Shown piece after piece: positions 1 to 7,941 of a stretch of DNA of 64,000 bases. The translations under genes were made by a program, and so were the position numbers. Each line of letters starts with the position of its first letter. The first letter of the stretch is position 1. Origin of the DNA: Gordonia pseudamarae (GTDB lineage: Bacteria; Actinomycetota; Actinomycetes; Mycobacteriales; Mycobacteriaceae); contig NZ_CP045809.1 in the NCBI RefSeq assembly GCF_025273675.1, positions 744,001-808,000 on the forward strand, read 5' to 3'. Below the pieces are notes generated by a model that searched no databases, had not been told where the DNA came from, and saw nothing but the letters and a program-made list of their open reading frames with translations.

Positions 1-466
1 GGATCCTGCAGATGATCTCGACCGGAAACAGGGCAGCGAACTCGCCGACGGCGTCGAACGAGGTGGGGTCGGCGATGTCGTCGAAGAATCCGTGAATGGT
101 CTCGGTGACCAGGTCGGCCCAGCTCTTGACCGCACGCGGGGTGAACGCCTTGCTGACCAGTCGCCGCATCCGGTCGTGCTCGGGTGGGTCGAGCATGATG
201 AGCTGCGGTGGAATCCCCTTGAGGAGCTCGGCGATCTTGATCATGTCCAGAGTGACGCCCTTGGCCGAGGAGAAAGTGGCCGAATCCTTGTAGGCGGGAG
301 CGATGTCCTCGTAGCGGCTGATCGCCCAGAATCCGTACTCGGCATTGTGATAGAGCGGCGCCTCGTCGCGCAGTCGGCGATAGGTGTCGTACGGGTTGTT
401 GAAAAAGGTTTCGCTGTAGGGATTGAATTCCACGCTGTCGGCCATGGGAGCCGTCGGGGCACTCAT
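1..466 (-). CDS. Cytochrome P450, N-terminal part (cut by window edge)
   Basis: The first 155 residues of a bacterial cytochrome P450 are visible; the stop and the haem-binding cysteine lie outside the window. The sequence begins MSAPTAPMADSVEFNPYSET and shows the usual N-terminal beta region (FWAISRYEDI) followed by H97-D-R-M-R101, the C-helix HxxxR that contacts a haem propionate, then FTPR. There is no membrane anchor, so it should be a soluble class I P450 needing ferredoxin and reductase. The start is the ATG at 466, preceded at 7-13 bases by TGGAGGA. It diverges from the TetR operon beginning near 830. The family is clear, but the CYP subfamily and substrate cannot be told from this part. 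The nearby Ltp2-like aldolase and Rieske genes suggest a steroid or terpenoid-type substrate (inference). Confidence 0.9.
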   Translation of the reverse strand, partial: MSAPTAPMADSVEFNPYSETFFNNPYDTYRRLRDEAPLYHNAEYGFWAISRYEDIAPAYKDSATFSSAKGVTLDMIKIAELLKGIPPQLIMLDPPEHDRMRRLVSKAFTPRAVKSWADLVTETIHGFFDDIADPTSFDAVGEFAALFPVEIICRI

Positions 467-794
467 CGGGTGTTCCTCCATCTGTTGGCTGAAGTCTCGG
501 TTCCGCCGCGGGCTCATCGCCGGGTGTCGGGCTGTGACGACGGTTGGTGAGATCACGGTCGGGCAATCGGATATGGCACCGACGGTGGGGTCGGTATTCG
601 GATCCGGGTTCATACGGTGGCTGCGGGTTTCGCGGTTTGCGGGGGTTGTCGCAGCGGCCGGGCGGCGTGCGGGCGAGCGTCGTGTTCAACGAACTCGCGA
701 GTGGCTGCAGGATGGGCAGATCTGTGAGCCAGACCTCATTATTGTGGCCTAGTCCCGGCGATTAGGCAACGTCGGAGCACCGATCGGGGCGGTG
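467..794. other. Divergent intergenic region, no gene supported
   Basis: About 330 bases separate the P450 start from the TetR promoter. The open frames here lack a ribosome-binding site and resemble no family I know. Only the P450 Shine-Dalgarno sequence at 474-480 is recognisable. The P450 promoter should lie here but I cannot pick one out. Confidence 0.5.
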
Positions 795-827
795 TTGACG
801 ACAGGGGCGATAGTGACTACTATCGCC
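795..827 (+). promoter_or_regulatory. Promoter overlapped by a perfect palindrome (TetR operator candidate)
   Basis: TTGACG (795-800) and TACTAT (818-823) are separated by exactly 17 bases, a near-consensus sigma-70/SigA-type promoter firing about 100 bases upstream of the TetR gene. A perfect inverted repeat, GGCGATAGT-GACT-ACTATCGCC (806-827), covers the spacer and the whole -10 element. A repressor bound there would block RNA polymerase. By position it is the likely autoregulatory operator of the TetR encoded at 929. Confidence 0.75.
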
Positions 828-928
828 TGTGACGCCAGCCACAGCATTGGCCGGCATGGTGGCCGCCGCAGCAATTCCGGTCTTTACGATCACGGGCGGC
901 CGCGCGCTCTGCGCACAAGGAGGATCAC

Positions 929-1660
929 ATGACCACGAATGCGGAAACCGCCTCAGCCCAGAGGGTTTCGGAGTTGGGTGCTCCGATCTCCGATGGTGGT
1001 GAGGTGTCCGGCAGCTCCGCATCGAGCTCAGTCGGCACGAGTCCGACGAGGACCCGGATGATCGAGGCGGCACTGGCCACGATCGACGACGTCGGGTTGT
1101 ACCGGGCCTCGTCCAACGAGATCGCCCGTCGGGCCGGGCTGACCTGGGGCGTGATCCAGCGTCAGTTCGGATCCCGCGAAGCGCTGCTGCTGGCCGCGTT
1201 CGAAAGTGAGTGGGAGAAACTGATCGAGATGGCACACTCGCCGATCACCGGCGACACCATCGAAGAACGTATTCGCTCCTTTCACCGGATCCTCCGCGAC
1301 CACTACTCGCGCAGCGAGTACTACACGGGCATTCAGATCGTGTCCAACTTGCGCAAAGACCCCAAAACCTCGGCAGCGGCACTCGAGCTCATCGAGACCA
1401 TGACCACCCGTTCGGCCGGATTTCTGACGGGACTACGTGAGCGGGTGCTGCCCGATCACCCCAACGGGCCGGAGCTGACCAGCTTGATCTTCTTCGCCAT
1501 CAGGGACTTTCACATCGGCACCCATGTCGAGGCAGCGATGAACCTCGCCGAGGTGTACGAACGTCGCCGCGCCGACCGTGCGGCCGAAGAGGAAGTCCTC
1601 GTCGCCGGGCTGGTCGATATCGCCCGACGACAGTCAGACACCCCACAGGAGAATCGATGA
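929..1660 (+). CDS. TetR-family transcriptional regulator
   Basis: This is a 243-residue TetR/AcrR-type repressor. Residues 1-40 are a Ser/Gly/Ala-rich extension. The helix-turn-helix domain follows at about 44-95 (TRTRMIEAALATIDDVGLYR, then SSNEIARRAGLTWGVIQRQF). The rest is the helical ligand and dimer domain. A strong AGGAGG lies 5-10 bases before the ATG. The gene is the first of an operon, and its stop overlaps the next start (ATGA, 1657-1660). A palindrome over its promoter suggests autorepression and control of the downstream catabolic genes. The ligand is unknown; a CoA thioester or pathway intermediate would be typical. Confidence 0.9.
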   Translation: MTTNAETASAQRVSELGAPISDGGEVSGSSASSSVGTSPTRTRMIEAALATIDDVGLYRASSNEIARRAGLTWGVIQRQFGSREALLLAAFESEWEKLIEMAHSPITGDTIEERIRSFHRILRDHYSRSEYYTGIQIVSNLRKDPKTSAAALELIETMTTRSAGFLTGLRERVLPDHPNGPELTSLIFFAIRDFHIGTHVEAAMNLAEVYERRRADRAAEEEVLVAGLVDIARRQSDTPQENR

Positions 1661-2244
1661 CCACCGCTTTGGACATGTGCTGCGAGGACGACTGCCTCGT
1701 GGTGTTTATCACCGACGTCGCCGACGAGCATGCGCGGGCGAACGCCGAACAGCTTGCTTCCGAGGGATACCTGCTCATCGTGGGTGCCGTCGACGCCGAG
1801 GTCGGCGACGCCGTAGCTGACCGGATCCGTCGGCAGGGTGGCTCGGCGTTCGGTGTTCCGCTGGACGTACGCGACATGGCATCGGTCGGTGCGGCAGTCG
1901 TGATGGCACGGTACCTGGCCGGCACCGTCGATGCCGTGATCCACTACGGCGCAGATGATTCCGATGATGCTCATCATCTGGCGGCCTGCCTGGCCGATGC
2001 CTGTGGTAGGGGTCGCCGGCACGAACTGATCCTGGTCGACACAGCCTCGGCGCCCGGCGCCGACGCGGACCTCGCCGGGGCCCTGCGCGAATGGTCGCGG
2101 GAGCGTTCCCGCTGGTCCGACAGCAAGCGCCGCTCCCGCCGCGCCGGTGCTCTTCTGGGCGAGGCGGGAGCGGTGACCCTGGTCCCTCCGATTCCGGTGG
2201 ACCCGCGCAGCGAGCTCCCCTCCCGCGTCCCGGCCGGTGTCTGA
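1657..2244 (+). CDS. Degenerate short-chain dehydrogenase-like protein
   Basis: This 195-residue protein looks like the front half of a short-chain dehydrogenase that has lost its active site. A beta-alpha-beta start is visible (VVFITDVADEHARANAEQLA), followed by PLDVRDMASV, matching the SDR segment around the adenine-binding Asp. The glycine-rich TGxxxGIG turn is absent. IHYGADDSDD stands where NNAG is expected, and there is no YxxxK. It is translationally coupled to the TetR gene by an ATGA overlap. It may be a regulatory or structural partner of the TetR, or a decaying gene. The similarity is weak and a reductase activity should not be assumed. Confidence 0.6.
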   Translation: MTTALDMCCEDDCLVVFITDVADEHARANAEQLASEGYLLIVGAVDAEVGDAVADRIRRQGGSAFGVPLDVRDMASVGAAVVMARYLAGTVDAVIHYGADDSDDAHHLAACLADACGRGRRHELILVDTASAPGADADLAGALREWSRERSRWSDSKRRSRRAGALLGEAGAVTLVPPIPVDPRSELPSRVPAGV

Positions 2245-2328
2245 CAAAACGCCTCGGTCACAACCCCATACGCACTTTCTGCCCCCGGTTGTATTCGGGG
2301 GACGGTGACGTGCGCTCAGGAGCAGTCC

Positions 2329-3495
2329 ATGAACAATTCCGGCGCCGCGATAGTCGGCATAGGTACAACCGAATACTCGAAGAAGTCCGGACGCAGTGAG
2401 CTGTGCCTGGCCGCCGAAGCCAGTCTGGCCGCCCTCGCCGACGCGGGTGTGGCCCCCGGCGATGTCGACGGTTTTGTGACGTTCTCGATCGACAACAATG
2501 ATGAAAGCACCCTGGCGAGGAATCTCGGTGTGTACGAGGTCGACTTCTTCGCCCGTACCTCGGCCGGTGGCGGTGGTGCGCCGGGTGCTATCGCCTTGGC
2601 GGCCATGGCAATCGAGACCGGCAAGGCGTCGGTGGTGCTGTGCTATCGGGCGATGAACGAGCGGTCCGGCCGCCGTTTCGGTCAGCCGCTGGCGTTCGAA
2701 TCGCAGGAGGTTACGACCGCCGAGGCCGAGCGGGCGTGGTCCGCGCCCTTCGGGATGGCCACACCTGCCGCCTTCATGGCGCACAGTGCCCGCCGCTACA
2801 TGCACCAGTACAACGTTGACGCGGCAGATTTCGGCCTACAGCCGGTAGTTCAGCGTGAGTACGCGGTCACCAATCCAGACGCCTTCTTCTACGGCAAGCC
2901 GATGGCGCTGGACGATCATCAGGCCTCCCGGATGATCGCCGACCCGCTGCGGTTGCTCGACTGCTGCCAGGAGACCGATGGTGGTGTGGCGCTGGTCGTC
3001 ACTTCCGCCGACCGGGCTGCGCAGCTGCGACACGCACCGGTGCGGGTCCTCGGCAGCGCGATGGGCATCGCCGCACGGCAACACGGAATGGCCTCGATGT
3101 ACCGCGACGACATCGCCGGGGTGGAGGAGACCAAGATCGTCGGTGACCAGCTCTACCGGCAGTCCGACCTGGCGCCGGCAGACCTCGATGTGGCCGTGCT
3201 GTACGACCATTTCAGCCCCGCCATCCTGATGCAGCTCGAGGCACTGGGCTTCTGCGGCCCGGGCGAGGCGCCCGACCTGGTCCGAGACGGTGCCACCCGC
3301 ATAGATGGTGCGATCCCGACCAATACCAATGGGGGGCAATTGTCCGAGGCATACATGCACGGCTTCAATGGGCTCGTCGAAGCGGTCCGCCAGCTCCGCG
3401 GCACCGCCGTCAACCAGGTGCCCGATGCCCGGCACGCCATCGTCACCGGCGGCCCCTACGTGGCCACCAGCGGCGTGATCCTGGGGGTGGCGTGA
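2329..3495 (+). CDS. Thiolase-superfamily aldolase, Ltp2-like (lipid-transfer/SCPx-type)
   Basis: A 388-residue thiolase-fold protein of the Ltp/SCP-x type. The nucleophilic cysteine of true thiolases is not evident. Tyr292 (in VLYDHFSP) and Tyr342 (in SEAYMHGFNG) stand 50 residues apart, where tyrosines are, as I recall, proposed as catalytic in the steroid side-chain aldolase Ltp2. The glycine-rich NTNGGQLSE motif is present. The next gene encodes a DUF35 partner, as in Ltp2-ChsH2(DUF35), supporting retro-aldol cleavage of a beta-hydroxyacyl-CoA. I chose the ATG at 2329 because CAGGAGCAGTCC precedes it, the same leader as at 6565-6576; a GTG at 2305 is in frame but lacks such a site. The substrate is unknown. 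Confidence 0.85.
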   Translation: MNNSGAAIVGIGTTEYSKKSGRSELCLAAEASLAALADAGVAPGDVDGFVTFSIDNNDESTLARNLGVYEVDFFARTSAGGGGAPGAIALAAMAIETGKASVVLCYRAMNERSGRRFGQPLAFESQEVTTAEAERAWSAPFGMATPAAFMAHSARRYMHQYNVDAADFGLQPVVQREYAVTNPDAFFYGKPMALDDHQASRMIADPLRLLDCCQETDGGVALVVTSADRAAQLRHAPVRVLGSAMGIAARQHGMASMYRDDIAGVEETKIVGDQLYRQSDLAPADLDVAVLYDHFSPAILMQLEALGFCGPGEAPDLVRDGATRIDGAIPTNTNGGQLSEAYMHGFNGLVEAVRQLRGTAVNQVPDARHAIVTGGPYVATSGVILGVA

Positions 3496-3935
3496 TGACC
3501 GGAACCACGGCTACGGCGGCAGAGATCACCAGGGGACGACCCATTCCGAAGGTCAACCGCGACACCGAGTTCTTCTGGGCCGCGGCCCGCGAACACCGGC
3601 TCGTCGCGCAGTGCTGCTCGGCATGCGGACAGCTGCGGCATCCGCCCGGTCCGGTCTGCCCCGACTGCCACAGCCTCGAATGGGAGGTCGCCGAGCTGAG
3701 CGGGCGCGGCACCCTCTACAGCTATGTGGTTGTCCACCAGCCGCTTCCGCCAGGATTCAATGAACCGCCGATCGTCGTGGTCGTCGCCCTCGACGAGGGC
3801 ACCAGGCTGGTGTCCAACATGACCGGCGTGGATCCGGACGGCCTGCGGATCGGTGAGCCGCTCGAGGTGTATTTCGTCGACCAGGAAGAAGGCTGGTCGG
3901 CCCCACAATTTCGGCGTCCGGATACCGGCGTCTGA
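3495..3935 (+). CDS. DUF35 / OB-fold zinc-ribbon acyl-CoA-associated protein
   Basis: A 146-residue DUF35 protein: an N-terminal helix (DTEFFWAAAREHRLVAQ), a rubredoxin-like zinc ribbon (C41-x2-C44 and C55-x2-C58), then an OB-fold (GRGTLYSYVVVHQPLPP onward). Stand-alone DUF35 proteins of this size pair with thiolase-fold Ltp proteins and help bind the CoA part of the substrate. The start overlaps the preceding stop as TGATG, which implies stoichiometric coupling. A GTG one codon upstream (3492) is an alternative start. By analogy with ChsH2-DUF35/Ltp2, the pair is an aldolase complex. Confidence 0.9.
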   Translation: MTGTTATAAEITRGRPIPKVNRDTEFFWAAAREHRLVAQCCSACGQLRHPPGPVCPDCHSLEWEVAELSGRGTLYSYVVVHQPLPPGFNEPPIVVVVALDEGTRLVSNMTGVDPDGLRIGEPLEVYFVDQEEGWSAPQFRRPDTGV

Positions 3936-3967
3936 TCACTATCGGTGAAAATTTAGGAGTAGGAACA

Positions 3968-5266
3968 ATGACCGTCGTAGAAGACCCGTCAGTGCAACCC
4001 ACGAACCGCAACGACCCGAAGCTGGCCCCCATCAAGGGGATTCCGGTGATCGATGTCGACACCCACCTCACCGAACCCGGTGACCTGTGGACATCGCGGG
4101 CGCCGGAGAAGTTCAAGGACCTCGTGCCGCGCGTGGCGCTGCTGCAAGAAGAGGACTTCGCCAAGCGTGCCGGCTGGCGTCCGCGTCAGGTCCACGAGGG
4201 CGGCACCCCGGCCTGGATCGTCGGTGACGACACCTGCATCGGCTTCGCCGGCGGTGCCAGCGTGGTCAACAAGAGTAACCACAAGGTCAAGGGCAGTGAT
4301 TTCATCCACTGGCCGCTCACCGACGTGTCCCCGGCCGCGAGTCTGACGGAGCCGCGTCTGGCGCTGATGGACGATGTGGGCATCTGGGGACAGATCCTGT
4401 ATCCCAACGCCGTCGGCTTCGGCGGGCAGGGACTGGCCAGCGTCGCCGACCCTGAACTGCGCATGCTGATCTTTACCATCTGGAACGACACGATGGCCGA
4501 GATGCAGGAACAGTCGAACGGCCGGCTCATGGGTATGGGCCTGATCCCCTGGTGGGACATCGACCTGGCCGTCAAGGAGGTCGAACGCTGCCACGGCATG
4601 GGTCTCAAGGGCGTCAACACCAACGCCGACCCGCAGAATCAGGGCTTCCCCGACCTGTCGGACAAGTTCTACAGCCCGCTGTGGGATGCCTGCGAAGACC
4701 TTGATGTTCCGGTGAATTTCCATGTGGGAGCAAGTGTTTCACAGGCCAGCTACCACGGAACCGCGCCCTGGCCCTCACTCAACAACGATGCCCGCCTGGC
4801 CATCGGTACCTGCATGCTGTACCTGTCCAACGCGCGCATCATGGCCAACCTGATCTACTCGGGCATGCTCGACCGACACAAGAAGCTCAAGCTGGTCTCG
4901 GTGGAGAGCGGTATCGGCTGGATCCCATTCATGCTCACCGCGCTGGACTACCAGGCCGAGGAGAACGGCGTCGACTATCTCGAACTCAAGCCGTCGGAGT
5001 ACTTCCGCCGGCAGATGTATTCCTGCTTCTGGTTCGAGGGCGAGGGCGATCCGAACTTCACGTGGTACGCCGACCAGCTCACCCCCGACAACATCATGTT
5101 CGAGTCGGACTTCCCGCACCCGACATGCCTGTACCCGTCCCCGCTGGACGGTATCGCGAGCATCTTCAAGGACCACGATGTGCCGTGGGAGGACCGCGAG
5201 AAGATCCTCGGCGGTACCGCAGCACGGGTGTACAACATCGACATGCCCAAGACGGTCACGCACTGA
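3968..5266 (+). CDS. Amidohydrolase-2 family metal-dependent hydrolase/decarboxylase
   Basis: A 432-residue member of Pfam Amidohydro_2 (PF04909), the TIM-barrel superfamily that includes ACMSD and gamma-resorcylate decarboxylase. Visible metal and active-site motifs are D31-T-H33 near the N terminus (VIDVDTHLTEP), the central His in NFHVGASVS, VSVESGIGW, and the late Asp in ESDFPHPT. There is no signal peptide. AGGAGT lies 9-14 bases before the ATG. Members of this family hydrolyse or decarboxylate cyclic compounds, so a C-C bond hydrolase or decarboxylase acting beside the aldolase pair is plausible. The actual reaction is not known. It is one of three relatives in this cluster (also 6577 and 12270 minus). 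Confidence 0.85.
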   Translation: MTVVEDPSVQPTNRNDPKLAPIKGIPVIDVDTHLTEPGDLWTSRAPEKFKDLVPRVALLQEEDFAKRAGWRPRQVHEGGTPAWIVGDDTCIGFAGGASVVNKSNHKVKGSDFIHWPLTDVSPAASLTEPRLALMDDVGIWGQILYPNAVGFGGQGLASVADPELRMLIFTIWNDTMAEMQEQSNGRLMGMGLIPWWDIDLAVKEVERCHGMGLKGVNTNADPQNQGFPDLSDKFYSPLWDACEDLDVPVNFHVGASVSQASYHGTAPWPSLNNDARLAIGTCMLYLSNARIMANLIYSGMLDRHKKLKLVSVESGIGWIPFMLTALDYQAEENGVDYLELKPSEYFRRQMYSCFWFEGEGDPNFTWYADQLTPDNIMFESDFPHPTCLYPSPLDGIASIFKDHDVPWEDREKILGGTAARVYNIDMPKTVTH

Positions 5267-5310
5267 TCCGCGTTTGCCGATAACAGCCCGAAAGGACAAG
5301 GGACAGCGTG

Positions 5311-5352
5311 ATGGCTGCCTACAACACAACTGACGTAGCGGGTGGCCGATGA
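5311..5352 (+). CDS. Possible 13-residue leader peptide coupled to the CoA-transferase
   Basis: A short frame, MAAYNTTDVAGGR, is preceded by GAAAGGACAAGGGACAGCG, which contains ribosome-binding-like purine runs. Its stop overlaps the CoA-transferase ATG (ATGA, 5349-5352). The CoA-transferase itself has only a weak site (GGTGG). Coupled translation through a mini-ORF is plausible. The frame is too short to be sure it is translated. Confidence 0.35.
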   Translation: MAAYNTTDVAGGR

Positions 5353-6539
5353 CCGCCGTGATGAAGGGGGTGCGCATCGTTGAGGTTGCCGAACAGGCAT
5401 TCGGCCCGGCGGCATGCGCACTTCTGAGCGACTGGGGTGCCGACGTCATCAAGATTGAACCGGTGGAAAAGGGTGACGCAGGCCGTGGTCTGCGGGCCCT
5501 GGGCAATGACGACGTTCTGCCCCTGTTCGAGAGCAACAACCGCGGCAAACGCAGTCTGGGCCTGGATCTTTCGACCGACGACGGCCGGGACATCCTGTAC
5601 CGGCTGGTGGCCGACGCCGATATCTTCGTCACAAACAAGGTACCGCGAGTCCGTAAGCGCCTGCGCATCGACGTCGACGACATCCGCAGATGCAACCCGG
5701 ACATCATCTACGCCCGTGCCACCGGAAACGGTGAACGCGGCCCGGAAGCCGACAACGGGTCCTACGACTTGCTCGGCTTCTGGTACCGGACCGGCGCGGC
5801 GCTCGGCGCCGCCCCGGCCGGCAGTTCACCGCCCTACCTGCCGAGCCCCGGCTTCGGTGACCTGATCGGCGCCACCACCATCGCCGCCGGTCTGATGGGC
5901 GCGCTCTACCACCGGGCCACCACCGGTGAGGCGCCCGTGGTCGACGTGTCGCTGCTGGCCACCGGCATGTGGGCGATGAGCGGGTCGATCTCCTCGGCAG
6001 CCCTCACGCGCGAATGGTCCTGGCCGCCACCGGCCCGAAACCCTTTGTCACACACGTATGAAACGGCCGATCATCGGTGGATCGGGCTGTGCTGTCTGCA
6101 ACCGGCGGCGTACTGGGCGCCGCTGTGTGAGGTGCTCGGCCGGCCCGACCTGGTCGCCGACCCCCGCTTCGCGGATTACCAGTCGCTGATGGCCAATGCC
6201 GGTCGGGTGATGGACCTCCTGGCCGAAATCTTCGCCAAGGAAAAACTCGATCACTGGCGCAGTGTGCTCGCGGACTTCAAGGGGCAGTGGACGGTCATCC
6301 AGGATCCGGTGCAGGTGCTCGATGATCCGCAGGTGGTGGCCAATGGACTCGTGCAAACCTGTACTACCGACGCGGGAGTCCCGTTCGACCTGGTGACCGC
6401 CCCCGTGCAATATGACGGTAAGCCCGCCGTCACCCGCCGCGGACCGGGTCTGTCCGAACACGGCGACGCCATACTCGCCGACCTGGGCTACGACTGGGAC
6501 ACCGTCGTCGACCTCAAAGTGCGCGGTGTGGTCGCCTGA
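5349..6539 (+). CDS. Family III CoA-transferase (CaiB/BaiF type)
   Basis: A 396-residue CaiB/BaiF acyl-CoA transferase, an interlocked dimer that moves CoA from one acyl-CoA to a free acid through an aspartyl anhydride. The family start is clear (GVRIVEVAEQAFGPAACALL, then WGADVIKIEPVEKGD). The likely catalytic residue is Asp171 in PSPGFGDLIGATTIAAGL, at the place of Asp169 in formyl-CoA transferase. Length is normal. It begins inside the stop of a 13-codon mini-ORF. In this operon it probably activates the carboxylic acid that the Ltp2-like aldolase later cleaves, or recycles CoA from the product; the order of steps is inferred. Confidence 0.9.
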   Translation: MTAVMKGVRIVEVAEQAFGPAACALLSDWGADVIKIEPVEKGDAGRGLRALGNDDVLPLFESNNRGKRSLGLDLSTDDGRDILYRLVADADIFVTNKVPRVRKRLRIDVDDIRRCNPDIIYARATGNGERGPEADNGSYDLLGFWYRTGAALGAAPAGSSPPYLPSPGFGDLIGATTIAAGLMGALYHRATTGEAPVVDVSLLATGMWAMSGSISSAALTREWSWPPPARNPLSHTYETADHRWIGLCCLQPAAYWAPLCEVLGRPDLVADPRFADYQSLMANAGRVMDLLAEIFAKEKLDHWRSVLADFKGQWTVIQDPVQVLDDPQVVANGLVQTCTTDAGVPFDLVTAPVQYDGKPAVTRRGPGLSEHGDAILADLGYDWDTVVDLKVRGVVA

Positions 6540-6576
6540 CCGGCACCACCCATGCGATCACCAGCAGGAGCAGTCC

Positions 6577-7836
6577 ATGACTCAAGCAATAATGGGTGCC
6601 ATCGATGTGCCCGACAACTCCGATGCCCGCGCCAACGCGCCGGTCTTCGACGCCGACACCCACATGTATGAGACGGCGGAGGCACTCACCAAGTTTCTTC
6701 CCGAAAAATACCGCACCGCAGTGCAGTACGTGCAGGTCGGGCGGCACAGCAGGATCGCGATCAACGGCGTGATCACCGACTTCATCCCCAACCCGACCTT
6801 CGATCGGGTCGCTGCCCCCGGCGCGCACGAGAAATTCTTCGCCGGCGAAAACTCAGAGGGACTGACCCTGCGCGAGATGCAGGGCAAGGCCATCGATGCG
6901 CCGGAGGCCACCCGCAGCCCTGACGACCGGGTTGCGGAACTGGATCGGCAAGGTGTGCGGGAATGCCTCAACTATCCGACACTTGCGAGCTTGGTAGAGC
7001 ATTCGTCAGCTGAGGATCCGGAGCTGACTCTGGCCATCATCCACGCGCTCAATCAGTGGATGTTGGAGCACTGGCAGTTCAACTATCAGGATCGAGTGTT
7101 CTCGACACCGGTCATCAATTGTTCCGAGGTCGACGATGCCCGCCGCGAACTCGAATACATCCTCGACAACGGTGCCAAGGTCGCGCTCATCAAACCGGCA
7201 CCGGTGAAGGGTCTGCACGGCTGGCGCTCGCCCGCGCTGCCCGAATTCGACCCGCTGTGGGCAGACATCGAAGCGGCCGGGCTGCCGATCGTGTTGCATG
7301 CCAGCCAGCCTCCGCTCGATGAGTACGTCAACAAGTGGGAGCCGCCGAGTACCAAGAACTTCATGGCGATGAGCTCGTTCCGGTGGCTGGTGCTCGGACA
7401 CCGGGAGATCTCCGACATGATCGGTAGCCTCATCTGCCACGGCACGCTGACCCGGTTCCCAAAGCTGCGGATCGCGAGTGTGGAGAACGGAAGCTCGTGG
7501 ATTCACCCGCTGTTCCACGACCTGCACGATCTCACCAAGAAGATGCCGCAGAACTTTCCCGAAGACCCCCTGGAGGTGTTCCGCCGCAACATCTGGGTCA
7601 GCCCGTTCTGGGAGGGGTCGGTGGCCGACGTCGTCGAAACCGTCGGCTGGGACCGGGTGATGTTCGGATCGGACTATCCGCACCCCGAAGGTTTGCCGGA
7701 GCCGAAGGGCTACTGGAAGTACGCCGAAGGCATGGACAACCGGCGCACCTGGGACTTCGTGGGCGACAACGCCCGCCGGTTCATGGGTCTGCCCATCGCC
7801 AACCCCGACCCGGCCGCGGCGGCACCGCCGGCCTAG
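6577..7836 (+). CDS. Amidohydrolase-2 family metal-dependent hydrolase/decarboxylase
   Basis: A 419-residue second Amidohydro_2 protein in the operon. The key motifs match the family: D27-T-H29 (VFDADTHMYE), the central His in VLHASQPPLDE, ASVENGSSWIHPLF, and the late Asp in GSDYPHPEG. The ATG at 6577 is chosen because it follows CAGCAGGAGCAGTCC, the same leader as the aldolase gene; the frame is open further upstream, inside the CoA-transferase gene. The 37-base gap to the CoA-transferase points to cotranscription. It is the last gene before the IS remnant. Function is probably hydrolysis or decarboxylation of a ring or ring-opened intermediate; the substrate is unknown. Confidence 0.85.
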   Translation: MTQAIMGAIDVPDNSDARANAPVFDADTHMYETAEALTKFLPEKYRTAVQYVQVGRHSRIAINGVITDFIPNPTFDRVAAPGAHEKFFAGENSEGLTLREMQGKAIDAPEATRSPDDRVAELDRQGVRECLNYPTLASLVEHSSAEDPELTLAIIHALNQWMLEHWQFNYQDRVFSTPVINCSEVDDARRELEYILDNGAKVALIKPAPVKGLHGWRSPALPEFDPLWADIEAAGLPIVLHASQPPLDEYVNKWEPPSTKNFMAMSSFRWLVLGHREISDMIGSLICHGTLTRFPKLRIASVENGSSWIHPLFHDLHDLTKKMPQNFPEDPLEVFRRNIWVSPFWEGSVADVVETVGWDRVMFGSDYPHPEGLPEPKGYWKYAEGMDNRRTWDFVGDNARRFMGLPIANPDPAAAAPPA

Positions 7837-7884
7837 GTGTAACTCCCAGGGAGGTTGTGAACGGCGTGGCGGCTGTGAACGGGT

Positions 7885-7941
7885 GAGGGCCTCCGGTGTC
7901 GGTGTGGTTACCACACACACGCCGAACACCGAGAGGCCCTC
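7885..7941. repeat. Hairpin directly abutting the transposase start codon
   Basis: GAGGGCCTC (7885-7893) pairs with GAGGCCCTC (7933-7941), and inner blocks also pair (GGTGTCGG with CCG/ACACC, TGTGG with CCACA). The stem ends at the base before the ATG at 7942, so in a read-through transcript it would mask the start. Insertion sequences often carry such hairpins to keep transposase low; that role here is inferred. Confidence 0.65.

Noticed and set aside
762..1235. Long minus-strand open frame opposite the first TetR gene
   Set aside because: Arg/Pro/Ser-rich composition typical of the shadow of a high-GC gene; no ribosome-binding site and no family resemblance.
6412..6576. Upstream start for the amidohydrolase at 6577
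   Set aside because: Lies within the CoA-transferase gene. The ATG at 6577 has the leader CAGGAGCAGTCC, repeated before the aldolase gene.
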